Counted from the first letter of the stretch, positions 44,778 to 57,056 are shown. The stretch is DNA of 64,000 nt from Ilex aquifolium (GCA_951799425.1 OX637393.1:9432244-9496243); one strand, 5' to 3'. Numbers and translations: made by a program. The notes: generated by a model from the sequence alone, not told the origin.

Positions 44778-45999
44778 GGTACTGTTTGATAAAACTGAAA
44801 ACTGAAAATTGAATTATGAATTTTAAGTGCTGAATGTTGAATTTTTTTAATTCACAGACTGTTTGTTATTAATTGAAATTTAAATATTGAATTTAATCAA
44901 ACTGTTTGACACATATAAGCAGCTGAAATCTGAAAATTATTATTATTCTAATTTTGCCATTCTCTTTAACTATATCTCTGCAACTGTCTTATTCCTATCA
45001 CCACCATCACAATGGTGGTGGTAGTAGTGGCGACGATGGTGGTAGTAGTGGTGGCGACATCGATTGTAATAGTGGTGGCAATGACGGTGGCGGTGGTGGT
45101 GGCACAATAGTGGTGGTGATGGTGACGACGATAGTGGTGGTGGTGGTGGTGGTAACAGTAGCGGTAACACAATGCTAGTAGTGACAGTGACATAATGGTA
45201 GTGGTGGTGACGACGACACAATAATGGTGGTGATGGTGGCGGTGATGATGGCGGCGACAATGGTGGTGGTGGTGGCGACAATGATAGTGGTGTTGGTGGC
45301 GGTGGCACAATGGTAGGAGTGGCGGTAGCGATGGTGGTGGTGATGGTAATGGTGGCGGTAACACTATGGTGGTGGTGGTGGCGGCGACACAATGGTAATG
45401 ACGGTGGTGGCGATGGTGGTGATAGTGGTGGTGACAATGGTAATGACAGTGGCAGTGGTGGCGGCGGTGGCACAATAGTGGCGGTGGCGGCGGTGGCGAC
45501 GACAGTGGTGGTGGTGGAGGTGACATAATGATAGTGGTGATGGCGGCGACACAATGGTGGTGACGGTGATGGTGGAGGTGGCAGCGGCAATGGTGGTGAT
45601 GACGACAATGGTGGTGGTGGTGGTGATGGTGACACAATGGTAGTGGTGGCGACAGCGATGGTGGTGGTGACGGTGGCACAATGGTGGTGGTAGTAGTGAT
45701 GGCGGCGGCGGTGGTGGCGATAGTACAATGGTGGTGGTGATAGTGTTGGTGGTGGTGACGATAACACGATAGTGGTGAGGGTATATTTGTCAATTATGAG
45801 AAATTGATAAAATCCTTAGTGAATAATATTTTCAGCATTAAGTGATAAGTATGTGGTTTGCTATTTAAAATTTTAGTCTATTTTTAAGAAGTGTTTAAAA
45901 TATTAAGTAGTATGAGTTTTAGGTTATCAAACGGATTTAATTTATTAAATGCTTAAAGTATTTAGTTTTAAACCTTAAGTGGTGTTATCAAATAGTTCC
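44778..45999. mobile_element. Harbinger/Tourist-type element filled with a GGT minisatellite
   Basis: The ends are GGTACTGTTTGATAA and, inverted, GGAACTATTTGATAA (two mismatches in 15), each bordered by TAA (44775-44777 and 46000-46002), the trinucleotide duplication of PIF/Harbinger MITEs. The arms keep weaker similarity for about 200 bp. Between them lies about 780 bp of GGT/GGC/GAC repeat. No transposase is present. Confidence 0.75.
44997..45780. repeat. Degenerate GGT/GGC/GAC minisatellite
   Basis: It is built of GGTGGTGGT, GGCGACGATGG and the recurrent spacer ACACAATGGT, with an irregular period of roughly 30-90 bp. Its composition resembles the Helitron array at 3270-4285, but it contains the ACAATGG spacer, which that array mostly lacks. 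Very long His-rich frames on the minus strand are by-products of the repeat. Confidence 0.9.
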
Positions 46000-46002
46000 T
46001 AA

Positions 46003-46555
46003 GTAATGCACTGTAGTTCTAAAATTGTCCTCGAATTTAACTAATTCATTAATTAAGTTAAATTTAGTGCCTAATAGAATTCATTTATTTTCAAAATTAA
46101 ATTCATATTAACTAATTTAATTAATTATGTAAAAATTATTCCCTAATAAAGTACAAATCTACTAAATATGACAATTAAACGACATAGGGAAAGTCAAATT
46201 AAATCTTTAATTTTTTTCCTAATTTTCAACTAAATCTAATTAGTTTTTTTTTTCAAATTACTTTTTACTAAAATTACGTTTCAAACCACCACCACCTTAA
46301 CCATCATAAACAGTGAGAAAATATTGAATATAACGGTGATACTGTATCATCATTACTGCATAGTTTCATCAACCAATAACTAATTAATATATGCAAGTGA
46401 ATCCTACTTAATTTAATAACTACTCTATCCATTTAAAAAAAATAAGTACCTTTGGTAAAGAATTAGGGTTCACATTCCGTACTCGTAGATTTGTCCTTAG
46501 ATGGCAATAGTGATGTAGTGTCCATATATGGCTTTTTAATTTTTTACTTTAAACT
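46003..46555. other. Gene-free AT-rich spacer
   Basis: No gene or clear repeat ends were recognised between the Tourist-type element and the large foldback element. Confidence 0.4.
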
Positions 46556-47879
46556 AAGTTAAAGGGGAGAGTCTATGGTACCGCAAACCACTTTTCGGTA
46601 CGGTACCGAAGTGGTTTGTGGTGGGCCATGGTGAAAAAAAAAATGACGGCTAAAAAAACAGTGGTAACCTTACCTTAATATGTGGTAACGGCGGCTGAAA
46701 AACGGTGATAAATTCACCTTAAGATGTAGTAACCTCATCTCACATCTAGGTGGTATTTTTACCTTTATTACTTGTAACTTAACCTTAAATGGTTATAACT
46801 TAACATTAAAGGTAGTCATGATCGATCATGATTAATTAAAGATCGATCCCAATGCCAATTTTTTTTTTGTCATTCCACTCAATTAAGATCTATCATGATT
46901 ATTTAGGATCTATCACAATGCCAAATTTTTTTTTTTTTTTGCTATTCCACTCAATTAAGATCTATCATGATTATCTAGGATCTATCCCAATGCCAAATTT
47001 TTTTATTTTTTTTTGTGATTCTAATCATTTAAGATCGATCCCAATGCCAAATTATTTTTTTTACATTAAATTGACATGTAATTTTATGTTAATTTTATGA
47101 ATTTTAAATTTGTAATTTTGAATGCTAATTTAATACAATTGAATGTTATTTTTGATGAATTGAGTGTTAGTTGGATAAAATAAAAAATTAAAAATAACAT
47201 CAATTTTTAAATTAACATAAAATTAAATTAATTTTAATTTTATGAATTTTTTTTTTTGTAATTTTATGAAATTAATTTTTAATTTTATCCAAATTAACAT
47301 TCAAAATTATAAATTTAAAATTCGTAAAATTAACATTAATTCATAAAATGTTAATTAATTTTATGAAATTACATGTCAATTTAATGTAACTAAATATAGG
47401 ATCGGGACCAGTTCAAGAAAAAAAAAATTCGGCTTGTTGTGATCGATCCTATTTAATTGGAATCACAAGAAATTTAGTTTGGTCCCAATTTTTGGACCAT
47501 CAAATGCATTAAGATCGATTTCATATAGTCATGATCGATTCTAATTGAGTGAAATCACAAAAAAAAATAATAATAATAATTTGGATCGATCATTATTATG
47601 TATGATCGATCCCAATTTCCTCATTCCCCCCATAGGCAAGATGCTCCCCCCCCCCAAGTAAGGTTGTAACAAAAAAAAAATTGATCGATCATGTTAATGT
47701 AGGATCGATCTTAATTATCATTAGTCTGTATGATGGATCCCAATTTCCACATTCCCCCAAAGGCAAGACAACCCCCCCTCCCAGTAAGGTTGTAACATAA
47801 GTACAAGCAAAAAGAAAAAAACAAAATTTAGATCGATTATGTAAATGTTCGATTGATCTTATTTATCATAAAATTTAAA

Positions 47880-48075
47880 ATTATGAATTTTAATTTTAAT
47901 TTTAATTTTATGAATTTTAATTTAATGTTAATTTAATGAATTTTATTTTAATGTTAATTTATGAATTTTAAATTTAATTTTATGAATTTTAATTTTATTT
48001 TAATTTTATGAATTTTAATTTTATTTTAATTTTGTGAATTTTAATTTAATTTTAATTTTATGAATTTTAATTTAA
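47880..48075. repeat. TATGAATTTTAATTTTAATT tandem repeat
   Basis: Simple AT-rich units of about 20-40 bp (TATGAATTTTAATTTAATT variants) lie at the inner edge of the foldback element's left arm. Confidence 0.7.
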
Positions 48076-48089
48076 GGTGAGGTACATAC

Positions 48090-48410
48090 CCTTAAAGGTT
48101 TAGGTTACAACAATTAAAGGTTAGGTAAGGTTATAACAATTAAAAGTAAAATTACTATTTTTGAAAGTGATGTTATAACTCTTAAAGGTTAGGTTACAAC
48201 AATTAAAAGTTAGGTATTAAAGGTTAGGTAAGGTTACAACAATTAAAAGTAAAATTATTATCTTTGAAAGTGGAGTTATAACTCTTAAAGGTTAGGTTAC
48301 AACAATTAAAGGTTAGGTATTAAAAGTTAGGTAAGGTTACAACAATTAAAAGTAAAATTACTATCTTTGAAAGTGGAGTTATAACTCTTAAAGGTTAGGT
48401 TACTACCTTT
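48090..48410. repeat. Three tandem units of about 110 bp in the foldback spacer
   Basis: Each unit contains GGTTAGGTAAGGTTACAACA, AAAAGTAAAATTA(C/T)TAT, GAAAGTGGAGTTATAACTC and TTAAAGGTTAGGTTAC. The units differ by only a few bases, so the amplification is recent relative to the arms. Confidence 0.75.
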
Positions 48411-50059
48411 GGATGTGAAGTTATAACTATTTAAAGTTAAGTTACAAGTAATAAAAGTAAAAGTATCATCTAGATGTGAGATGAGGTTACTATATCTTAA
48501 GGTGGATTTACCACCGTTTTTCAGCCGCCGTTACCACATATTAAGGTAAAGTTACCACCGTTTTCTCGGCCGTCGTTTTTTTTCTTCACCATGGCCCACC
48601 ACAAAACCACCATAGCCCACCACAAACCACTTATGTTACAACCTTACTGGGAGGAGGGGGGGGTCGTCTTGCCTTTGGGGGAATGGGGAAATTGGGATCC
48701 ATCATACAAACTAATGATAATTAAGATCGATCCTACATTAACATGATCGATCAAATTTTTTTTTTGTTACAACCTTACTGGGGGGGGAGCATCTTGCCTA
48801 TGGGGGAATGAGGAAATTGGGATCGATCATACATAAGAATGATCGATCCAAATTATTATTATTTTTTTTTTTTGTGATTTCACTCAATTAGGATCGATCA
48901 TGACTATATGAAATCAATCTTAATGCATTTGATGGTCCAAAAATTGGGATCAAACTAAATTTCTTGTGGTTCCAATTAAATAGGATCGATCACCACTAGC
49001 CGAATTTTTTTTTTCCTGAACTGGTCCCGATCCTATATTTAGTTACATTAAATTGACATGTAATTTCATAAAATTAATTAACATTTTATGAATTAATGTT
49101 AATTTTATGAATTTTAAATTAATGTTAATTTTATGAATTTTATATTTATAATTTTGGATGTTAATTTGAATAAAATTAAAAATTAATTTCATAAAATTAC
49201 AAAAAAAAAAATTCATAAAATTAAAATTAATTTAATTTTAATTTTAATTTAAAAATTAATGTTATTTTTAATTTTTTATTTTATCCAACTAACACTCAAT
49301 TCATCAAAAATAACATTAAATTGACATTCAATTGTATTAAATTAGCATTCAAAATTACAAATTTAAAATTCATAAAATTAACATAACATTACATGTCAAT
49401 TTAATGTAAAAAAAATAATTTGGCATTGGGATCGATCTTAAATGAGTAAAATCACAAAAAAAAAAAAAAAATAATTTGGCATTGGGATAGATCCTAGATA
49501 ATCATGATAGATCTTAATTGAGTGGAATAGCAAAAAAAAAAAAAATTTGGCATTGTGATAGATCCTAAATAATCATGATAGATCTTAATTGAGTGGAATG
49601 ACAAAAAAAAAATTGGCATTGGGATCGATTTTTAATTAATCATGATCGATCATGACTATTAAATGTAACGTTACTACTTGCAAAGACAAAGTTACTACAT
49701 TTGAAAGTGAGGTTATAACTATTTAGGTAAAGTTACAACAATTAAAAGTAAAATTACAATCTTTGAAAGTTAGGTTACTACCTTTAGATGTGAAGTTATA
49801 ACCATTTAAGGTTAAGTTACAAGTAATAAAGGTAAAAGTACCACCTAGATGTGAGATGAGGTTACTACATCTTAAGGTGAATTTACCACCGTTTTTCAGC
49901 CGCCGTTATCACATATTAAGGTAAGGTTACCACTGTTTTTTTAGCCGCCATTTTTTTTTTCACCATGGCCCACCACAAAACCACCATGGCCCACCACAAA
50001 CCACTTCGGTACCGTACCGAAAAGTGGTTTGCGGTACCATAGACTCTCCCAAGTTAAAG

Positions 50060-50399
50060 GGGTTAAAATAGTTATTTTATCAATTTTGTACCAAGTCTGG
50101 TAAAGTTAAAGTTGGGTACTTTTTGACGTGACAAGTTATCGTGTCATTTTTCTAAAGACAAGATTATGGTACATCCCTTTGGATTTTTGATATGGTACCG
50201 AAAATCTTTGATGGCAAAAAATTGAAAAAAACACTACTTATTGGGTGCAGAAATGGACACGTTTAAAGCAAAAGCAGGACAACCGGATTGACCTGTTGCT
50301 CACTTACAATGTACAACAATGATAAATGGAAGATGTATCACAATAATGAGTGAGTTACAAAGATAATGAAATATTTACAATATTACTTGCAAGATTTAC
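50060..50399. other. Non-coding spacer before the GATCGATC arrays
   Basis: AT-rich, with repeated ACAAAGATAATGA-like words that lead into the tandem array. No gene was seen. Confidence 0.4.
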
Positions 50400-51540
50400 A
50401 AAAATAATGAGTACAATAACAAAGATAATGATATTCTTACAAAGTCAGTGGAACCAAGTACAACGGTAAAGAGGTATTTACGACATCAGTAAGAAATGTA
50501 AAAAAGTAATGAGATAAGTACAAAAGTAAATGTATATTTACAACAAAAGTGAAAAAATTTACGAGGATAACATACTCGTAGTCAATGTAATGGATGATGG
50601 ATCAATGTAATATATGATCGATCATAATATATTGATCGATCGAATAAATGTATGATTGATCATTATGTGGTAAGGTGTTGTGTAAGAAAATGAAATTTTG
50701 GGAAAAAAAAAAATAAATTTTGACCGATAATGAATATGAATGATCGATCATATTGACTCAATAATGTGTTTTTACAAAATCATTGCGAGGTTAACGATAT
50801 TACTGGCTAAAAGAACAAAGTTAATGGTATAATTACAACAAGAGTGAGACATTTTGAAAATTAGTGGGAACCAACTACAAAGGTAATAGAATATTTACTA
50901 CATCAGTAAGAAATTTACAATAGCAATTGGGATAGGTACAAACTTAAAGATATATTTACAACCATAGTGGATAAATTTACGAGGATAGTATACTTGTAGT
51001 CAACGTAATGGATCGATCAATGTAATATATGATCGATCATTACATGTTCATCGATCGAATAAACATATGATCGATCAATATGTGGTAATGAGTGGTGTAC
51101 GAAAAAGGAATTTTTGGAAAAAAATAAAAATATATAATTTGATCGATCACGAATATGAATGATCGATCATTTTTAGTCAATAAAGTGTTTTTACAAAATC
51201 ATTGCGAGGTTAACGATATTAGTGGCCAAAGTACAAAATGAATTGTATAATTACAACAAGAGTGACACATTTTGAACATCAGTGGAACCAACTACAAAGA
51301 CAACAGAGTATTTACTACATCAATAAGAAATGTACAATAGTCATGAGAATAAGTACAAAATTAAAGGTATATTTACAACAAAATTGAATAAATTTACGAA
51401 GTTAACATATTCGCAGTCAACGAAATGGATGATCGATCATTGTAATATATGATTGATCATTACATATTGATCGATCGAATAAATGTATGATCGATCAGTA
51501 TGTGGTAATGTGTAGTGTAAAAAAAATAAAAGTAATTGAA
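50400..51540. repeat. Tandem array of about 415-bp units rich in GATCGATC
   Basis: Nearly three copies start near 50436, 50858 and 51271. Each contains a GTGGAACCAA(C/G)TACAA block, a TACTACATCAGTAAGAAAT-like block and TTTACGAGGATAACATACTCG-like blocks, then several GATCGATC words, with ATTGATCGATCGAATAAA in every copy. No open frame is conserved between copies. Confidence 0.8.
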
Positions 51541-52115
51541 TTCGATCGATCAAACGTATATGGTGATCGATCATATTGTTACAGGTCTGTAGTTTGAATC
51601 AGAAGTAATAAAAGTACTGTGGAGGTCTGATCGATCGTGTAAAAAATAGGATAGATCAGTAAATAGTAAGTGAATTTGATCGATCAAAAAATACATATTG
51701 ATCGATCATATTGTTGCAGATTTGAAATGTGAATCAGAAGTAATAAAGTACTGGGGAGAGATGATCGATCGTTAAAAAATTTGATCGATCCATTTAGTAA
51801 GTGAATTCGATCGATCATGTTATTACAGATTTGTAATGTGAATTAGAAGTAATAAAAGTACTGGAAAGATTTGATCTATCGTGAAAAAAATAGGATAGAT
51901 CAATAAGTAGTAAGTGAATTCGATCGATCAAAACTATATATTGATCGATCAAATTGTTGCAGATCTCTAATGTGAATCAGAAGTAAAAAAAATACTGGGG
52001 AAATTTGATCGATCGTTTAAAAAATATGATAGATCAGTAAGTAGTAAGTTAATTGGATAGATCAAAAATTTATATTGATCGATCATACTGTTGCAAATCA
52101 TAAACACTGGGGACA
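51537..52115. repeat. Tandem array of about 110-135 bp units rich in GATCGATC
   Basis: Four to five units begin with TGAATTCGATCGATCA variants (about 51537, 51673, 51803, 51915 and 52049). They contain GTGAATCAGAAGTAAT and TACTGGGGA and end in AGATCAGTAAGTAGTAAG. Two or three GATCGATC palindromes occur per unit. Confidence 0.8.
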
Positions 52116-52650
52116 TCTGATCGATCAAATATATTTAATGATCGATCATTGAGTTACATATGTAGAAGTTGAAGGGGCAAGTGGGATTGCGATCGATCGA
52201 AAATAAATATGATAGATCAGTTATGATGTATTTACTTAAATGCCCGCAAAGAGTAATTAATTGAAGTGTTGTAAGGGGGGCTTTGTAGTAAATAAATATC
52301 GTCTGATACCCAAATAAATCCCCAAATCCTACAAAATTAGCCTTAAATCGCTCGCGCCTACAAAAGCCATTCAAAATCCATTCCAAATCCTACAAAAAAC
52401 CCATTCCAAATTCATTCCAAATCCTACAAAACCCATTCAATATCTCCAAATTCCATAAACCCTAAATCGCCCACCACCCCAAATCCCTTTCATGCGATCG
52501 CGTACACAAATGCGATCGCATACACAAACTACTTCCATTGTGAATCTTCCATTGTGAATCTTCATTCGGAGAAGAGTGAAATTTCCATTGTGAATGTTCG
52601 TTGTGAATCTTTGTTGAAGAAGAGTGAAATTTTCCTTTGGAGCTTTGTTG
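52116..52650 (+). other. Leader-like region before the plant-transposon ORF
   Basis: After the last GATCGATC words the sequence becomes C-rich with short direct repeats: CATTCCAAATCCTACAAAA occurs three times near 52370-52440, TGCGATCGC twice at 52495-52520, and CCATTGTGAATCTTC twice near 52540. It precedes an ATG at 52651. The boundary between repeat and leader is gradual. Confidence 0.45.
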
Positions 52651-53733
52651 ATGTCGGGCGGAGAGACGAAGAAACGGAAGAAGGTGGTTAGCGGGGGGAG
52701 TTCTGGCAATGCGAAACTCTTTGTGGATAAAGATGCTAAGAAGAGGTATGATACATTCATTATTAAACGTCCTCTGTTACTTAAGCGTAGTGTTTACCTC
52801 GATGAGCTAGTAGGCAGTGTGGATTGCCCTGAAATACTTCGGGCTCGAAAATGGGATCCTCTATTTGATGTGAATGTGGAAGATAAAGCATATGTTGATC
52901 TGGTTAAGTTTTTTTATGCAAATGTTCACGAGTACAAGGAGAATAACCTAACAGGTTAGGAAGAAATCCATCACTGTTTCACCTGATCTTATTTCAAATA
53001 TATTAAAAATTGATAGACCAGACATTCCTGAGAATTCCTTTGCTTTCCATATTCAAGTAAGGAACAGGTTCCCGAAATGGCGAAGGTTATTCGAGATAAT
53101 ATTTGTATTGGGAGTGTCCCTTGGGAGAATGAGAAAAGCAAAATTGCTCATATTGACCTTACTCCAACGTATAGGATGTTAAACCTAATTGTTGCCTGTA
53201 ATATACATCCGAGGGGGCATACTGCTGAGATTGGATACGATACGACCCAACTATTATATGCTATTGGTGAACGTGGGGTTATTATTGATCTACCCCTTTA
53301 CATATTCAACCATGTTCGCGAAACATCTATTGTCGAGGATTGTAGGCCATGTCTTCCATTTCCAATATTAATTTCCAAGATTTTGAAGCATAATGGGGTT
53401 GAATTTCAGCAGAATGACAGTTTTATCTATCCCATGAATGCAATGGGTATGGGTACATGTAATAAAAGTGTGTGAGCTATTTTGGGTGTGAAACGGGCCA
53501 AGCGTGTGAAGCAGCCATCCGCGGTGTCTCAGGTTGTGGGTAGTCAAGCTGGGGCTAGTCAAGGTGGTTCTGATGTTGGTACTAGTGAGGTTGGACAAAC
53601 ACTTCAACAAATGGTTGAAAAGTTGGAGGTCCGATTTGAAAAGTTCGAGGATGAAACGAAGGGGTCATTCCAGTGTTCGGAGATAAAATTAGACTATTTT
53701 TATAAGGACTTTAAAGAGTACATCAACAAATGA
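52651..53733 (+). pseudogene. Putative plant transposon protein (PF20167-like), broken
   Basis: The start MSGGETKKRKKVVSGGSSG is followed by KRYDTFIIKRPLL and RARKWDPLFDV, then VDLVKFFYANVHEY. Further on are LTPTYRMLNLIVACNIHPRG, IGERGVIIDLPLYIF and FPILISKILKHNGVEF. This order resembles the plant-specific domain called putative plant transposon protein (Transposase_32, PF20167), whose function is unknown. The final part (about 53480-53733) is Ser/Gly/Gln-rich and then a short coiled coil. The reading frame is interrupted in places. It lies between the GATCGATC arrays and a MULE transposase on the opposite strand, so it is probably cargo or part of the Mutator-type block. The family call rests on recalled similarity. 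Confidence 0.55.
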
Positions 53734-54440
53734 CACATTGGTTTCGTGTTTTTTTTGGTGAATCTTTTGTTGTATAGTAATATTAGACATTTTGGCAAGG
53801 GTGTTGTAGATGTTGGGTGCATGGTTGTTAAATATATTGTTGGCTAGTAGTTATAAACAAATTGAGGTTTGATGGTTTTTGAGTTTTGTTACTGTGAATG
53901 TGAGGTTTGTGTGTTCTTTCATTTTTATTTGATTTAACAATGAAGTAATGCAAAGGATGCAGATAAATTGTACATCTGCACATTAGGTGAGATTAATTGT
54001 AACAACATAATTAGATGTTTAGACATGCTTCCTTCATTTTGTCATTGTCATGTATACAGGAAAGACAGCGTAGTGAAATTGAACCTTCCATGCAACTTAA
54101 GAAAACTGCATTGTGTGGTCAGCTGCCGTAGAGCAAAAGGGTGATTATCCCAGAATATTTCGGTGGCCAGCTGTGTACATGTTAACACTGCAAGAAGTAT
54201 TCAGTGCAGTATGCTAATGAAATTGTGGAATAGTTTGTACCAAATAATTGAAGGCAATGACAAAGCACATGTAGTCGTACTCACCTCCAAAATATTTAAA
54301 GAAGTATTAATCTACTGCCCGTGTACATTTGAATCAAAAGCAGTGATCACTTGCTGTTAAAAAAATAAAAATGGATATCAAAATCATGTTGTTATGTACT
54401 GAATTTCCCAAAGTAATTAAAAGATGATAATGTATGAAAC
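53734..54440. other. Spacer between convergent transposon genes
   Basis: No gene was recognised. It holds the presumed 3' ends of both the plus-strand ORF and the minus-strand transposase. Confidence 0.4.
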
Positions 54441-54446
54441 CTGATA

Positions 54447-56307
54447 TCAGAGGACATTGTAATTGTAAGTAGGATTCCAATGGTTGTCTTCTTGAGTAGA
54501 TGGCATGGGATGTTGGGAGCCACTAGGTTGTGAGAAGGGAATGTCATCATATGGGTCGTCCGCATGACACGTAAGCTGCGGACACTTACGAATAGTGTGT
54601 TCAGTGCCACGACATTTACTACATTGTCGCGGAGCCATTGGAAGGTTCTTCCGTACACGACCCGGATTGCCTTTAGTTGTCACTGTCTTGGGATCGCCGA
54701 CACCAAAATTTCTGTTCGACACAGTGTCATTATCTTTGTCATCAGGCAATTGTGTTGCGTAGTAACACATCCGGCTACACATTGACATTAATCCAGCATA
54801 TCGGCAAGAAATTGATACGGTTCTTGACGTTTGAGGCACAGAGGTTGGTGGGCAAGCTGATTTTGCAGTAATTGTCCATCGCTTTAGAATAGTATTAGGA
54901 GAGAACTCTGTTATGTGTTCAGTTTTCAAAACTGTAATGATGTGTGAGCAAGGAAGTTCAACAGATTGTAATTTCAGGCAATTGCATTTGATGGTGTGAT
55001 TCTGATAATCATATATCACATTCCAACTGGATGTTGGTTTTGTGTACTTTGACAGATAATAACTCGAATGACTACAGTGTTGAATTTTTTGGACCACGAA
55101 GAAGAGTCCTTCAGCCGTTATATGATCCGGCACTTTAAAAAAAATTGACCTGGTATACAGTGATGCAGCGTTGCTCTAAGCAGCGTAGTGAAGTGGTCAA
55201 CACTGGTGTGCTGTTTTCAGAATAATGGTTGTCATAGGCTTCGGTCTCTCGAATTCTTGATACACCCCTATCATACTGTCTAACAAACTCATACAAACGA
55301 AACCCTGTTTTTAGGAAATGATTCAAGTAACCATTCAAGCTTTCTGAGCGTTACGTGCTTTTGATGCCGCCAAAGAAATGACATCGCAAGAATACTTCAG
55401 TCCATTTCCAACGCTTTGTGTACACATCTGATATCCAGTTGTTATCCTCCAGCCCAAATGAATGTACCATTGATTCCCACATAACGTCAAATTCCTCAGG
55501 TGTACATCGGGAGCACATACAATTCTTGAACTCGCGCAGAAAATTTTCAGCATGAATATTTTGAAGCGCATTCCTCTCTAAATGCCAGCTGCATAGTCTG
55601 TGTTTTGCATGTGGAAAAATTCTTTCAATTGTGGCGGCCATGGCCTTGTCCCCATCGGTGACAATTGATATAGGTTTTTTATTATCCATTGCATCAAGAA
55701 ATGTCTCCAACACCCACACATATGTGTTAACTGTCTCATATGAAAGTAATGCACATCCAAAAATGCAAGTAACGTTGTGGTTGTTTACACCTGCAAGTAT
55801 GACAAATGACTTTTTGTACGCATTGGTGCGGTATGTTGTATCGAATACGAAAACATCACCGAAACATGAGTAGTCAACACGGGAAGTATCATCATCAACG
55901 CTGTACCTGAAATAAAATAATGGGTCTAACTCCTCTTTCGCTCTCAAGTATGCTAGTGCACCTTCAGCATCCCCATCGATCATTTCATCTCTTCTTTAGC
56001 TTGCAACAGTGTTGTACAATTCCTTTCGTGTAAAGCCAACATTTTGGTACTCGCCCGCTTGATGCAACATAAAATCTTGTATTTGGCTAGTGCGTATTCC
56101 AACACTGCGAAGTGCTGTTGCTTGCTCTCTGTCTGGGCTTTTCACACCGCGGTGTGACTGAAGGAACGACACACCACTCGGTGGAACCAACAGATGATTA
56201 TGATCCTTCACGAACTCTTTTACTACCTTTATATATAATTTTTTTTTTTTTTGCAAATATTGACAATTATGGGTTACAATAATGTGAAAAAAATTGTCGT
56301 TTGCCAT
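54447..56307 (-). pseudogene. FAR1-like MULE transposase, lightly broken
   Basis: The product is a Mutator-like transposase of the FAR1/Jittery type. The end of the FAR1 DNA-binding region is at 56307-55996 (VKEFVKDHNHLL, then GIRTSQIQDFMLHQAGEYQN). The MULE catalytic region is at 55983-55138 (DYSCFGDVFVFDTTYRTNAY, ISIVTDGDKAM, HAKHRLCSWHLERNA, LNGYLNHFLKTG). The SWIM zinc finger CNCLKLQSVELPCSH and a zinc knuckle CSKCRGTEHTIRKCP are at 55133-54447. In-frame TAA codons occur at 55998-55996 and 55353-55351, and the frame shifts at an A run near 55138. The remaining text is well preserved, so inactivation looks recent. The N-terminal zinc-binding part was not located; a hAT MITE lies 130 bp upstream. 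Confidence 0.85.
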
Positions 56308-56442
56308 ACCTTTACAAATAATTGAATTACTGTAACGAAAACATAATAAAACATTATTCTAATAATTTCAAAGTAAATGACATTCAAAATAGTGGGTATC
56401 ATGTAGGACATACCTGTGAAATTTCCTCTCCTCTCATGCAGT

Positions 56443-57048
56443 CAAGGGCGGAGCTACTTGAGGGCCAGGGGGGGCACATGCCCACCCTCAATTTTTTTTT
56501 AAAAATATTACTTATGTATATTTCAAATAATTTGAAGTATATTTAAGTGTGTCTACTCTATCATTTTTTGTTCTATCAATTAGTATAGTCCCCGTACCTA
56601 AATAATTATGAATTTTTGGACACACTTTGGACACTTGAAGGATACATCTATATAAGTTTTTGACATGTCGAACTCATTTTTTTTAAGCTATAGAGATTCC
56701 AATTAAAAAAAAAAAAGTTATAGAGATTATGACAACTAGGATACTTAATTAAATGAGTAATCAATGACTAATAGTTTGATCATATATATGGAGAAATACT
56801 ATAGTATCTTTTATGCAGTTTGCTTCATTTGTTATGAAGGGTTATAATTAGCCTATCTTTTTGTTTGTTTTTATTTATGTATGCTATATTTATCAAAGTT
56901 TGAACCTTTCGTATTTTATGAATTTTTAAGTATTGAATACAATATAGTAAATTTGAATATATTATTTCATTTTTATTGATTAGAAGAAAAAAATTAATTT
57001 TTTTTAGTAAAGTGCCTACCCTAGATATACTTTTTGGCTCCGCCCCTG
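56443..57048. mobile_element. hAT-type MITE inserted next to the MULE transposase
   Basis: A perfect 8-bp duplication CATGCAGT lies at 56435-56442 and 57049-57056. The ends are CAAGGGCGGAGCTA and, inverted, CAGGGGCGGAGCCA. The 606-bp interior contains GGCACATGCCCACCCT near one end and AAGTGCCTACCCT near the other and no transposase. The ends resemble those of the hAT element at 55-1080 (CAGGGGCGG). Confidence 0.9.
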
Positions 57049-57056
57049 CATGCAGT

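Larger units (their letters stand above)
46565..50050. mobile_element. Large Mutator-type foldback element (3.5 kb)
   Basis: A perfect 9-bp duplication AAGTTAAAG lies at 46556-46564 and 50051-50059. The ends are GGGAGAGTCTATGGTACCGC in both directions. Two arms of about 1.2-1.4 kb are reverse complements of each other almost throughout, including T-runs with CCAATGCCAA and the GATCGATC words. A spacer of about 0.85 kb (about 47800-48635) separates them; it holds three tandem units of about 110 bp and a further partial copy of the right terminus (about 48420-48632). No coding capacity was seen. The whole would form a very long hairpin when single-stranded. Confidence 0.88.

Noticed and set aside
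44966-45793. 265-275-residue His/Pro-rich frames on the minus strand
   Set aside because: Two overlapping frames of the same low-complexity repeat inside a MITE; purely compositional.
51537-52115. CRISPR-like regular spacing of repeats
   Set aside because: The whole 110-135 bp unit is repeated, with no unique spacers; this is a eukaryotic tandem repeat.
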